Assembly (NCBI GenBank): GCA_900752065.1
Contig: CAADTT010000007.1
Location: forward strand, 1 to 23,319
Length of the DNA: 23,319 nt
Direction: 5' to 3'
DNA from: Lachnospiraceae bacterium
GTDB lineage: Bacteria; Bacillota; Clostridia; Lachnospirales; Lachnospiraceae
Made by a program: the position numbers and the translations under genes
Shown: one piece after another, positions 16,153 to 23,267 of the stretch
Layout of the letters: every line of letters begins with the position of its first letter
Position numbering within the stretch: position 1 is the first letter of the stretch
The notes under the pieces: model-generated
Database searches by the model: none
Seen by the model: the letters and a program-made list of their open reading frames with translations, nothing else
What the model was told of the DNA's origin: nothing

Positions 16153-16186
16153 GAAACAGACGGCGGGAGCTGTCTGTTTCTTTTTT
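16153..16186 (+). terminator. Terminator after pckA
   Basis: GAAACAGAC (16153-16161) pairs perfectly with GTCTGTTTC (16172-16180), followed by six T (16181-16186). It begins about 20 bases past the stop codon. Confidence 0.92.
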
Positions 16187-16221
16187 AACAGTTCAGCGGT
16201 CTTTGCGAGCTGCGTGGGTTG

Positions 16222-16260
16222 AACGGTTACCTTTTTCTTTGTGATGAAAGAAAACCCGTT
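16222..16260 (+). repeat. Inverted repeat with GGTTACCTTTTT, upstream of thrC
   Basis: AACGG (16222-16226) pairs with CCGTT (16256-16260), and TTTTCTTT (16233-16240) pairs with AAAGAAAA (16247-16254) around a GTGATG loop. The right arm touches the thrC -35 box. GGTTAC followed by a T-rich run resembles the minus-strand reading of the repeated segments at 22-30 and 132-140, so it could belong to the same repeat family. Confidence 0.4.
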
Positions 16261-16287
16261 GTACAGCCGGGAAAGTTATGCTATACT
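16259..16287 (+). promoter_or_regulatory. Promoter of thrC
   Basis: TTGTAC (16259-16264) and TATACT (16282-16287) are separated by 17 bases, giving a leader of about 45 bases. No attenuator or T-box is visible. Confidence 0.65.
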
Positions 16288-16337
16288 GTAACTCGATAAA
16301 AAACGGCGGATGCCGGAAAGAGAAAAGGATGGTACAT

Positions 16338-17828
16338 ATGGATTTGATATACAGAAGTACAAGAAGCAAGGATGTTTCCGTTACTGCATCCCAGGCAATT
16401 TTAAAAGGTCTGGCGGATGACGGCGGGCTGTTTGTGCCGGAGACGGTTCCTGCTCTGGACAAGAGTATGGATGAATTGGCGGGTATGAGCTATCAGGAGA
16501 CGGCATATGAGGTGATGAAGCAGTTCCTGACAGATTTCACAGAGGAAGAGCTGAAAAATTGTATTGCCAGAGCTTACGATGAGAAGTTTGATACGAAAGA
16601 GATCGCACCGATCAGGGAAGCAGACGGCGCTTACTATCTGGAGCTGTTTCACGGAGCGACGATCGCATTTAAGGATATGGCGCTTTCGATCCTGCCGCAT
16701 CTTTTGATCACTTCTGCAAAAAAGAACCAGGTAAAAAATGAAATCGTTATTTTGACTGCGACTTCCGGAGATACAGGAAAAGCAGCTCTGGCGGGATTTG
16801 CAGATGTTCCGGGTACGAGGATCGTAGTGTTCTATCCGAAAAACGGCGTCAGTCCGATTCAGGAAAAGCAGATGGTGACCCAGAAGGGAAAGAATACCTT
16901 TGTTGTGGGAATCAAAGGAAACTTTGATGATGCCCAGACGGGCGTAAAAAAGATTTTTGGAGATAAGGAACTGGCGGCAGAGATGGCGCAGGCAGGTTTC
17001 CAGTTCTCTTCTGCAAACTCCATTAACATCGGAAGGCTGGTTCCGCAGATCGTTTACTATGTGTATGCCTATGCGAAACTGTACGCGGCAGGAAAGCTGG
17101 CAAAGGGCGAGAAGCTGAACGTGGTGGTTCCCACCGGAAACTTCGGAAATATTCTGGCGGCTTATTATGCAAAGAACATGGGCGTGCCGATTGGAAAGCT
17201 GATTTGTGCGTCGAACGACAATAAGGTGCTGTATGATTTCTTCACGACAGGGACTTATGACAGGAATCGTGAATTTATTTTGACGACATCACCGTCTATG
17301 GATATCCTGATCTCCAGCAATCTGGAACGCCTGATCTACCGTATTGCGGGGGCGGATGCAGAGACGAATAAAAAGCTGATGGCGGGCTTGAGCGAGCAGG
17401 GAAGATACGATATCACAGAGTCCATGAAGGAGCAGCTTGCCGACTTCTATGGAAACTATGCTTCTGAGGCCGAGACAGCGAAGGAAATCAAAGAAGTCTA
17501 TGAAAAGACAGGCTATGTGCTGGATACCCACACAGCAGTAGCTTCCAGGGTATGCAGAAAATACGCCGCAGAAACAGGAGATGAGACAAAGGCAGTGATT
17601 GCTTCTACAGCAAGTCCTTACAAATTTACGAGAAGCGTCATGGATGCCATTGACAAAAAGTATGATACCATGTCAGACTTTGCTCTTGTAGATGAACTGA
17701 ACAGGATTTCCGGTGTGGCAGTTCCGAAAGCGATCGAAGAGATCCGCACGGCTCCCGTGCTTCATGATACGGTTGTGGAAGTGGATCAGATGAAAGATAC
17801 TGTGAAGAGATTTTTGGGGCTGTTTTAA
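16338..17828 (+). CDS. thrC: Threonine synthase
   Basis: This PLP enzyme converts O-phosphohomoserine to threonine, the last step of threonine synthesis. The 496-residue protein starts with the typical MDLIYRSTR. It has FHGATIAFKDMAL with the PLP-binding lysine (K112) and the phosphate-binding TATSGDTGKAA (140-150). VVVPTGNFGN lies in the middle. It belongs to the long, roughly 500-residue class related to the E. coli and yeast enzymes. The ATG at 16338 is chosen because AAAAGG lies nine bases upstream and the protein then starts at the family N-terminus. Other ATGs at 16329 and 16278 are in frame. It stands alone, without hom or thrB nearby. Confidence 0.97.
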   Translation: MDLIYRSTRSKDVSVTASQAILKGLADDGGLFVPETVPALDKSMDELAGMSYQETAYEVMKQFLTDFTEEELKNCIARAYDEKFDTKEIAPIREADGAYYLELFHGATIAFKDMALSILPHLLITSAKKNQVKNEIVILTATSGDTGKAALAGFADVPGTRIVVFYPKNGVSPIQEKQMVTQKGKNTFVVGIKGNFDDAQTGVKKIFGDKELAAEMAQAGFQFSSANSINIGRLVPQIVYYVYAYAKLYAAGKLAKGEKLNVVVPTGNFGNILAAYYAKNMGVPIGKLICASNDNKVLYDFFTTGTYDRNREFILTTSPSMDILISSNLERLIYRIAGADAETNKKLMAGLSEQGRYDITESMKEQLADFYGNYASEAETAKEIKEVYEKTGYVLDTHTAVASRVCRKYAAETGDETKAVIASTASPYKFTRSVMDAIDKKYDTMSDFALVDELNRISGVAVPKAIEEIRTAPVLHDTVVEVDQMKDTVKRFLGLF

Positions 17829-17837
17829 GAATAATTA

Positions 17838-17866
17838 TTGTCAAATCGCAGATACTGGAGTATAAT
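17838..17866 (+). promoter_or_regulatory. Strong promoter of the candidate 6S RNA
   Basis: TTGTCA (17838-17843), a 17-base spacer and a perfect TATAAT (17861-17866), starting ten bases after the thrC stop codon. No start codon with a ribosome binding site lies downstream until galM at 18127, so it seems to drive a non-coding transcript starting near 17873. Confidence 0.75.
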
Positions 17867-17872
17867 CATTTT

Positions 17873-18060
17873 TAGATAAAGCTTCCTGGGGTGTTCGACA
17901 ATCCTATAATTTTGAACCTACATTTACTTTTATGGGATACCTACATCGCCATGCGTGATGACAGGCCGCCGATTGCAGCGGAAGTCAGAGCCAGTGGCTG
18001 CGGTTACCCACCTAGCTTTGCTAGGAGTCAAAATATAGGAAACGGCATTTTGGGAGTTAC
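17873..18060 (+). ncRNA. ssrS: Candidate 6S RNA
   Basis: 6S RNA mimics an open promoter and sequesters sigma-A RNA polymerase. The roughly 188-base transcript has the expected shape. A closing stem is formed by 17883-17893 (TTCCTGGGGTG) and 18046-18056 (CATTTTGGGAG), rich in G-T pairs. The conserved TGTTCG follows (17892-17897), as in E. coli 6S. A large central open region comes next. A terminal hairpin has CCGC/GCGG (17966-17969 with 17978-17981). A perfect small hairpin, CCTAGC-TTT-GCTAGG (18011-18025), sits on the 3' side of the bubble, where known 6S RNAs also have one. The call rests on this pattern by eye. No covariance search was possible. Confidence 0.72.
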
Positions 18061-18070
18061 AAAAGAGAAA

Positions 18071-18097
18071 AGAGAGTATTCCTTGTGAATACTCTCT
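18071..18097 (+). terminator. Perfect 11-bp hairpin between 6S RNA and galM
   Basis: AGAGAGTATTC (18071-18081) pairs perfectly with GAATACTCTCT (18087-18097) across a five-base loop. The tail TTACTGTAT is only weakly T-rich on the plus strand, while on the minus strand the hairpin is followed by TTTTCTCTTTT. It may end the 6S transcript or let part of it run into galM. A TATAAT at 18103-18108 just after it could be the -10 box of galM, but no good -35 box is at the right distance. Confidence 0.45.
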
Positions 18098-18126
18098 TAC
18101 TGTATAATAGAAGAAGGGATGTTTTT

Positions 18127-19179
18127 ATGGGAAGCAAGGTAAGCAGTTTTGGGAGAATGGCTGACGGGACAGAGATTTCCCTTGTCACGTTGGTAAATAA
18201 AAATGGAATGGGCATAGAGGTTACAAATTATGGAGCCACGCTGGTATCGGTGACGGTACCGGATAGAAATGGAAGAACAGACGATGTCGTATTGGGATAT
18301 GAAGATGTGGCGGATTATGTGATGCATAAGGGATGCCTGGGAGCTACTATTGGGAGAAATGGAAACCGTATTGGCGGAGCGAAGGTAACGATCAGCGGAA
18401 AAGAGTACATACTGGACGATAACGAGAATGGAAATAATTTGCACAGCGGATTTGTCGGATATCATCAGATGGTGTGGAATATGGAAGTACTGGAGAATGA
18501 GCTGGCTGTAAGATTCAGCCGTTTAAGCCCGGACGGAGAGCAGGGATTCCCGGGAAATTTTGAGATTTCCGTGACTTATACGCTTACAGAGAAAAATGAA
18601 GTAAAGATTCATTATGTGGGAAAATCAGACAAGGATACGATTGCGAATATGACAAACCACAGCTATTTCAATCTGGCGGGACACGGCAGCGGCGATGTGC
18701 TGGGACAGACCATGTGGATCGATTCGGATGCGATCACAGAAAATGATCAGGCGAGCATTCCCACGGGGATCATCCGTGATATCAGGGGAACAGTGATGGA
18801 TTTTAATACGCCGAAGGAGCTGGGAAGAGATATTGAGGCTGATTATGACCAGTTAAAGTTCGGCTTTGGATACGATCATAATTATGTGCTGAAAAATCAG
18901 GGAAGCGGAATCCGTAAGGCGGCGGAGGCTGCGGATCCGAAGAGCGGGCGTGTGATGGAGGTATTTACTGACTGCGTTGCCGTACAGCTCTATACGGGTA
19001 ACTTTATCGATAAGGACAGCAGAGGAAAAGAAGATGCGGTTTATCAGCCGCGCTACGGCTTCTGTCTGGAGACACAGTTCTATCCGGATGCAAACCACCA
19101 TGAAAATTTCCCGTCTTCTATTTTGAAGGCTGGAGAAGTCTATGATACAACGACGATTTATAAATTTAGTGTCAGATAG
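18127..19179 (+). CDS. galM: Aldose 1-epimerase (mutarotase)
   Basis: This enzyme interconverts alpha and beta anomers of glucose and galactose, usually as the first step of galactose use. The 350-residue protein shows NGNRIGGA (78-85), NNLHSG (103-108, H106), TNHSYFNLAGHG with the catalytic acid histidine (H178), the GYDHNYVL stretch (248-255), and GFCLETQFYPDANHH with the catalytic base glutamate (E315). All expected residues are present. The ATG at 18127 has AAGGG eight bases upstream. A GTG at 18085 is in frame but lies inside the hairpin. No other galactose gene is near, so it is a stand-alone mutarotase. Confidence 0.95.
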   Translation: MGSKVSSFGRMADGTEISLVTLVNKNGMGIEVTNYGATLVSVTVPDRNGRTDDVVLGYEDVADYVMHKGCLGATIGRNGNRIGGAKVTISGKEYILDDNENGNNLHSGFVGYHQMVWNMEVLENELAVRFSRLSPDGEQGFPGNFEISVTYTLTEKNEVKIHYVGKSDKDTIANMTNHSYFNLAGHGSGDVLGQTMWIDSDAITENDQASIPTGIIRDIRGTVMDFNTPKELGRDIEADYDQLKFGFGYDHNYVLKNQGSGIRKAAEAADPKSGRVMEVFTDCVAVQLYTGNFIDKDSRGKEDAVYQPRYGFCLETQFYPDANHHENFPSSILKAGEVYDTTTIYKFSVR

Positions 19180-19193
19180 TCTGGGTAAGGTAT

Positions 19194-19229
19194 AAAAATA
19201 TACCGTCGGTATTCCGGCGGTATATTTTT
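19194..19229 (+). terminator. Terminator after galM
   Basis: AAAAATATACCGTCGG (19194-19209) pairs with CCGGCGGTATATTTTT (19214-19229) over 16 positions with one G-T pair and a TATT loop. The 3' arm ends in five T. It begins 14 bases past the stop codon. Confidence 0.9.
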
Positions 19230-19279
19230 GCGTTCCTGCGATATACTTTCAGTAGGACATATTATATAGGAGAAATGAC

Positions 19280-20683
19280 GTGAGCCAGAACACACTGAGA
19301 CAATTAATGATTCTTGGAATCGGCGCCTTGTCGGTACTGATGCTTTTTATTTACAAAAAAAGCGGGGTAACCGGATGGCAGACGGTACAAAGAACAGAGA
19401 CTGCAGCAACAGGAGATAAAGGAGATGTGCCGGAAATATCCGAAGGGAACATATCAGGAGAGACGGAAACAGGAGAAAACACGGCAGAGACATCGAAAAC
19501 GCTGGAAAAACAGAAAGCGGGAAGTATAAAGGTGACGGAATTGAAAGAAAATCCAGAGTTGAGAGTTCTGATCTGTTCCGACAATTATGAGGGAGAATAT
19601 CATAAGGAACTGACTTTACAGTGCAGCACGGATTATACCGTCAGCTACGGAGATGTGACAGAGGAGCATAAGGCATCAGAACCGGTATGGTTTACGTTAG
19701 AGGATTCCTGGCTAAAAAAGGGGACGGTCACCCTTACACCGAAAGAGGAATCGGGAACCTTTACCCTTCCGGAACTGAAGCGTTCTCAGAAAGCTCCGGC
19801 CTATACAGGGAAATTTATTGTGGAAAAGAAGGAGGAGGGGCTGCGCGTTATCAATGTGGTGCCTCTGGAGACGTATCTGTGCTCGGTAGTACCCAGCGAA
19901 ATGCCGGCGGACTATCCTTTAGAGGCTTTAAAAGCCCAGGCTATCTGCGCCAGAACTTATGCGGTGAAGCAGCTTTCGGGAAGCCGGCTGGCAGAGAAAG
20001 GAGCGGACATGGATGACAGTGTGTCTTTTCAGGTGTATAACAACATCGGAAGGGACAAACGGACAGACCAGGCGGTGAAGGAGACGGCAGGACAGGTGCT
20101 GGGGAAAGAAGGAAATCTGATTGATGCGCTGTATTATTCCACCTCCTGCGGGCTTGATCTGTCGCAGAAGCTGTCAGAGGAGGCCGTTTTCTGTGCGTTT
20201 CTGTCAGGGGGAGGTGAAAAGTCCTATGAGAAGGATGAGCCGTGGTACAGGTGGAACGTGTACTTTTCTCTGGAGGAGCTGACGCAGATGGTGAAATCCG
20301 GATGGCAGGAGGATTTCGGCGCTGTGACGGGAATGGAGGTAAAGAAAAGAGAGGACAGTGGTGTTATAGGCACACTGGAAGTCAGCGGTGACGGGGGAAC
20401 GATTACGGTGGAGGGAGAGTACAGCATCCGAAAGCTGCTGCAGCCGGGGAAAACTCCGGTGACGCTTCAGGATGGGAGCGATGCTCCTGATCTGGGAATG
20501 CTGCCCAGCGCATTTTTCTATCTCACCCCGGAATATGACGGAAAGAAAATGAAAGGGTATACGCTGACAGGCGGCGGGTACGGACATGGCAAAGGCATGA
20601 GCCAGAATGGAGCGAAGCATATGGCAGAGGCGGGGTATAAATGCAAGGATATTTTGAGACATTATTATGCAGATTTTAATTAG
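19280..20683 (+). CDS. SpoIID/LytB-domain peptidoglycan-remodelling protein
   Basis: This 467-residue protein has one N-terminal membrane anchor (about 8-26) and a polar Thr/Glu-rich linker (about 35-80). A SpoIID domain runs from about 175 to the end. Visible marks are VVPLETYLCSVVPSEMP, with the likely catalytic glutamate (E207), LKAQAICARTYA (217-228), YYSTSCG (285-291) and GGGYGHGKGMSQNGA (431-445). SpoIID is a lytic transglycosylase needed for engulfment during sporulation. This protein is longer than classical SpoIID (about 340 residues) and not next to spoIIQ or spoIIID, so it is better called SpoIID-like. The start is GTG at 19280 with TAGGAG seven bases upstream. An overlapping ATG at 19275 stops after two codons. 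Confidence 0.9.
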   Translation: MSQNTLRQLMILGIGALSVLMLFIYKKSGVTGWQTVQRTETAATGDKGDVPEISEGNISGETETGENTAETSKTLEKQKAGSIKVTELKENPELRVLICSDNYEGEYHKELTLQCSTDYTVSYGDVTEEHKASEPVWFTLEDSWLKKGTVTLTPKEESGTFTLPELKRSQKAPAYTGKFIVEKKEEGLRVINVVPLETYLCSVVPSEMPADYPLEALKAQAICARTYAVKQLSGSRLAEKGADMDDSVSFQVYNNIGRDKRTDQAVKETAGQVLGKEGNLIDALYYSTSCGLDLSQKLSEEAVFCAFLSGGGEKSYEKDEPWYRWNVYFSLEELTQMVKSGWQEDFGAVTGMEVKKREDSGVIGTLEVSGDGGTITVEGEYSIRKLLQPGKTPVTLQDGSDAPDLGMLPSAFFYLTPEYDGKKMKGYTLTGGGYGHGKGMSQNGAKHMAEAGYKCKDILRHYYADFN

Positions 20684-20752
20684 ATGGCAGAGCTGCGGCA
20701 GATTCACTCATGTGTAACTGTTCAGACAGCAGCCCGATTTTGCCGGATCTGC

Positions 20753-20781
20753 TTGCAGGACACACAAAAACATGGTATGAT
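20753..20781 (+). promoter_or_regulatory. Possible promoter of the YihY-family gene
   Basis: TTGCAG (20753-20758) and TATGAT (20776-20781) are separated by 17 bases. It is about 70 bases downstream of the SpoIID-like gene, and no strong terminator lies between. Confidence 0.45.
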
Positions 20782-20838
20782 TCAATTCAAAAAAGCAAAG
20801 GAATCCGCATGACTTGAAACATTAAGGCTGGTTTTGTC

Positions 20839-21756
20839 ATGGCAGAGTGTGGAAAAGACAGCAAAGTAAAGGATAAGGATTTAAGAGATATGAAGAAGAT
20901 TCGAAAAGCAGTCTGCTTTGTGCTGATGTTTATGGAAAAGTTGAGAAAGGACCGTGTGGATGCCTATTCTGCACAATCAGCCTTTTATATCATTATGGGT
21001 TTTATTCCCTTTGTCATGCTGGTGCTGACTTTGTTGCAGTACACGCCTCTGACGCCGGAGGATATGATGACGGTGCTGACGGAGGCTTTGCCGGATCATC
21101 TGCAGGGACTGGTTACGGATGCGGTGAATTCTGTATTCGACACCTCCACAGCACTGCTGTCCGGGACGGCGATTGCTGCGGTCTGGGCCTGCGGGAGAGC
21201 TGTTTTGGCCATTACGAAAGGCTTGAACTCGATTCATGACATCGAGGAGACAAGAAATTATGTTATCATGCGTGTCCGCTCCTCCTTTTACATACTGGTT
21301 CTGCTGGTCGCTTTTGTGCTGACGCTTGGCCTGCTGGTATTTGGCAACCAGATTCATGGGGTGATCGTAGAAAGAGTACCATTTTTCCAGAGAGTGTCCA
21401 ACTTTATTATCAGCGTACGCACGATAGCTATGCTGGTGGTTCTGACCCTGCTCTTCGCGGCGATGTACACGATGCTTCCCAACAGCCGGCAGCATTTCCT
21501 GTGGCAGATTCCCGGGGCGGCAGTAGCGTCTGTTTCCTGGTCGGTGTTTTCCTACGGCTTTTCAATCTATCTGAATTATGCCCAGGGGATGTCGGCAGTT
21601 TATGGAAGTCTGACGACGGTGGTGATGCTGATGCTGTGGCTGTATTTCTGCGTCTGGCTGCTGTTTTTGGGGGCGGAGATCAATGTCTATCTGGAGAAAC
21701 CGGAAAGTTTTGATAATAGTTCAGGAAAATCTGTGCATCTACCGCACAGAACATAA
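20839..21756 (+). CDS. YihY/BrkB-family membrane protein
   Basis: This 305-residue integral membrane protein has about six hydrophobic segments (roughly 47-67, 100-122, 150-172, 190-212, 222-244 and 255-278). It matches the YihY/BrkB family through DRVDAYSAQSAFYIIMGFIPF near the N-terminus, a central NSIHDIEETRN loop, and GSLTTVVMLMLWLYFCVWLLFLGAEIN at the C-terminal end. Family members were once annotated as ribonuclease BN in error. Some act as inner-membrane lipid transporters, but no function is established for this branch. The start is uncertain: the ATG at 20839 has only AAGG 12 bases away, while an ATG at 20890 has AAGGAT nine bases upstream and would remove a charged 17-residue N-terminus. 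Confidence 0.88.
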   Translation: MAECGKDSKVKDKDLRDMKKIRKAVCFVLMFMEKLRKDRVDAYSAQSAFYIIMGFIPFVMLVLTLLQYTPLTPEDMMTVLTEALPDHLQGLVTDAVNSVFDTSTALLSGTAIAAVWACGRAVLAITKGLNSIHDIEETRNYVIMRVRSSFYILVLLVAFVLTLGLLVFGNQIHGVIVERVPFFQRVSNFIISVRTIAMLVVLTLLFAAMYTMLPNSRQHFLWQIPGAAVASVSWSVFSYGFSIYLNYAQGMSAVYGSLTTVVMLMLWLYFCVWLLFLGAEINVYLEKPESFDNSSGKSVHLPHRT

Positions 21757-21775
21757 GAATATGATCCGGAAGTGT

Positions 21776-21839
21776 AAAAATCGTTACAGTTCAGCCGGAG
21801 GTCGAGCTGTAACAAAAATCCCATTGCAAAGCGATTTTT
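21776..21839 (+). terminator. Nested hairpins after the YihY-family gene
   Basis: GTTACAGTTC (21783-21792) pairs with GAGCTGTAAC (21804-21813). CGATTTTT (21832-21839) can pair either with AAAAATCG (21776-21783), enclosing that hairpin, or (as GATTTTT) with AAAAATC (21814-21820) to make a compact terminator. A further T-rich stretch follows (21845-21850). It most likely ends the YihY transcript. Confidence 0.6.
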
Positions 21840-21853
21840 CATAGATTTTTGAG

Positions 21854-21881
21854 TTGACAGAATAGGAAAGTGTGTTAAAAT
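21854..21881 (+). promoter_or_regulatory. Promoter of pheS
   Basis: A perfect TTGACA (21854-21859) and TAAAAT (21876-21881) are separated by 16 bases, just before the T-box leader. Confidence 0.7.
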
Positions 21882-21887
21882 GGTTGA

Positions 21888-22142
21888 TAGTGAAAGGCGA
21901 AGAAGGTGTCAGTAGAGTATCATTTTCTTACAGAGAGAAGGAGTCATCGGCTGAAAGCTCCTTTAGGTTCAGATGATATTTCGAATTTCTCACCGGAGCT
22001 GCATTTCTGAAGGAACAGTAGGGAGTGCCGTTTTGTGCGCGTTAAGCATATGGAGAGCCTGCTGCAGACGGCAGGAATCAGGGTGGTACCGCGGAACTGT
22101 CAGATTTCGTCCCTAGAGGATGGAGTTTGGTGGTTTTTTTCT
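21888..22142 (+). promoter_or_regulatory. T-box leader of pheS, phenylalanine-specific
   Basis: This leader senses uncharged tRNA-Phe. The Stem I base is formed by GGTG near 21906 and CACC (21991-21994), with the upper stem ATCAT/ATGAT. The specifier side reads TTTCGAATTTCT, giving the phenylalanine codon UUC at 21987-21989 (UUU at 21986-21988 is the next choice). The T-box AGGGTGGTACCGCGG is at 22080-22094. The terminator pairs TTTCGTCC with GGATGGAG (about 22105-22125) and ends in a T run (22134-22140). Uncharged tRNA-Phe should stabilise the antiterminator and let transcription into pheS. Confidence 0.87.
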
Positions 22143-22167
22143 TTGCAAAAAAAATAAAGGAGAATAG

Positions 22168-23190
22168 ATGATGAAAGAGAGATTGAAGGAAATCAGAGAA
22201 GAAGCAATAAAACAGATTCAAAGTTCTGATGCTCTGGACAAGCTGAACGATGCCCGTGTCGCATTTCTCGGGAAGAAGGGAAAGCTGACGGCTGTCTTGA
22301 AAGGAATGAAGGATGTAGCGGCAGAAGAGAGGCCAGTCGTAGGTCAGATGGTAAATGAGACCCGCGCGGCGATCGAGGAGATTTTGGAAGAAACGAAGAA
22401 GAAGCTGGAAGCAAAGGCGAGAGAAGAGCAGTTGGCAAGAGAAGTGATCGACGTAACGCTTCCTGCAAAAAAGAGCAATCTGGGACACCGCCATCCGAAT
22501 ACGATCGCGCTGGAAGAGGTAGAGCGTATTTTTATCGGTATGGGATATGAAGTGGTAGAGGGGCCGGAGGTAGAATATGACCTTTACAATTTCGAGAAAC
22601 TGAATATTCCTGCAAACCATCCGGCAAAGGATGAGCAGGATACCTTCTATATCAATAAGGACATCGTGCTTCGTACACAGACTTCTCCGGTACAGGCGCG
22701 TGTGATGGAGAAGGGAAAGCTGCCGATCCGTATGATCGCACCGGGAAGAGTGTTCCGGTCTGACGAAGTAGATGCGACTCACTCCCCGTCCTTCCATCAG
22801 ATCGAGGGACTGGTGGTAGATAAGAATATCACCTTTGCAGACCTGAAGGGAACTCTGGAAGAGTTTGCAAAAGAACTGTTTGGACCGGAGACAAAAACAA
22901 AGTTCCGTCCGCATCATTTCCCATTTACAGAGCCGAGCGCTGAGGTGGATGTGACCTGCTTCAAGTGCGGCGGCAGCGGATGCCGCTTTTGTAAAGGCTC
23001 CGGCTGGATCGAGATCTTGGGCTGCGGCATGGTACATCCTCATGTATTCGAAATGTGCGGCATTGATCCCGAAGAGTACACAGGCTTTGCTTTCGGCGTA
23101 GGTCTGGAGCGTATCGCACTGCTGAAATATGAGATCGACGACATGCGCCTCCTCTACGAGAACGACATTCGATTCCTGAGACAGTTTTGA
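22168..23190 (+). CDS. pheS: Phenylalanyl-tRNA synthetase alpha subunit
   Basis: This is the catalytic subunit of the alpha2-beta2 enzyme that charges tRNA-Phe. The 340-residue protein has an N-terminal coiled coil (to about 95), class II motif 2 FRSDEVDATHSPSFHQIEG (196-214), FPFTEPSAEVD, and motif 3 GVGLER (310-315) near the C-terminus. A cysteine cluster, CFKC-x4-C-x2-C (264-275), sits before the ILGCGMVHP strand. Similar clusters occur in some Firmicute PheS proteins and could bind zinc. AAGGAG lies five bases before the ATG at 22168 and eight before a second ATG at 22171, so the protein may start one codon later. pheT is normally next but has not begun by the end of the window. Confidence 0.97.
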   Translation: MMKERLKEIREEAIKQIQSSDALDKLNDARVAFLGKKGKLTAVLKGMKDVAAEERPVVGQMVNETRAAIEEILEETKKKLEAKAREEQLAREVIDVTLPAKKSNLGHRHPNTIALEEVERIFIGMGYEVVEGPEVEYDLYNFEKLNIPANHPAKDEQDTFYINKDIVLRTQTSPVQARVMEKGKLPIRMIAPGRVFRSDEVDATHSPSFHQIEGLVVDKNITFADLKGTLEEFAKELFGPETKTKFRPHHFPFTEPSAEVDVTCFKCGGSGCRFCKGSGWIEILGCGMVHPHVFEMCGIDPEEYTGFAFGVGLERIALLKYEIDDMRLLYENDIRFLRQF

Positions 23191-23206
23191 TACTGTAAAG
23201 CCGTGC

Positions 23207-23267
23207 ATCCGGGCACAAAATCAGACCGAGCAAGCTTGCTTGCAAAGGGCTGATTTTGTGTCCGGAT
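23207..23267. repeat. 18-bp inverted repeat after pheS
   Basis: ATCCGGGCACAAAATCAG (23207-23224) pairs with CTGATTTTGTGTCCGGAT (23250-23267) at all 18 positions, one of them a G-T pair. The 25-base loop contains the palindrome GCAAGCTTGC. No T run follows, so it is not a typical terminator. The remaining 52 bases to the window end contain a weaker AGCC...GGAT / ATCC...GGCT pairing but no recognisable gene start. Confidence 0.7.

Noticed and set aside
19219..19265. Sporulation (sigma-E-like) promoter before the SpoIID-like gene
   Set aside because: A TATACT at 19242-19247 exists, but the upstream box overlaps the galM terminator and neither sigma-A nor sigma-E spacing is convincing.
20684..20760. 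Inverted repeat GCAGAT/ATCTGC after the SpoIID-like gene
   Set aside because: The arms are only six bases with a long loop and no T run, too weak to call a terminator or repeat.
22078..23208. Open frame of 376 codons on the minus strand opposite pheS
   Set aside because: It is antisense to a clear pheS, has no recognisable domain and no promoter, and its composition fits a shadow of the real gene.
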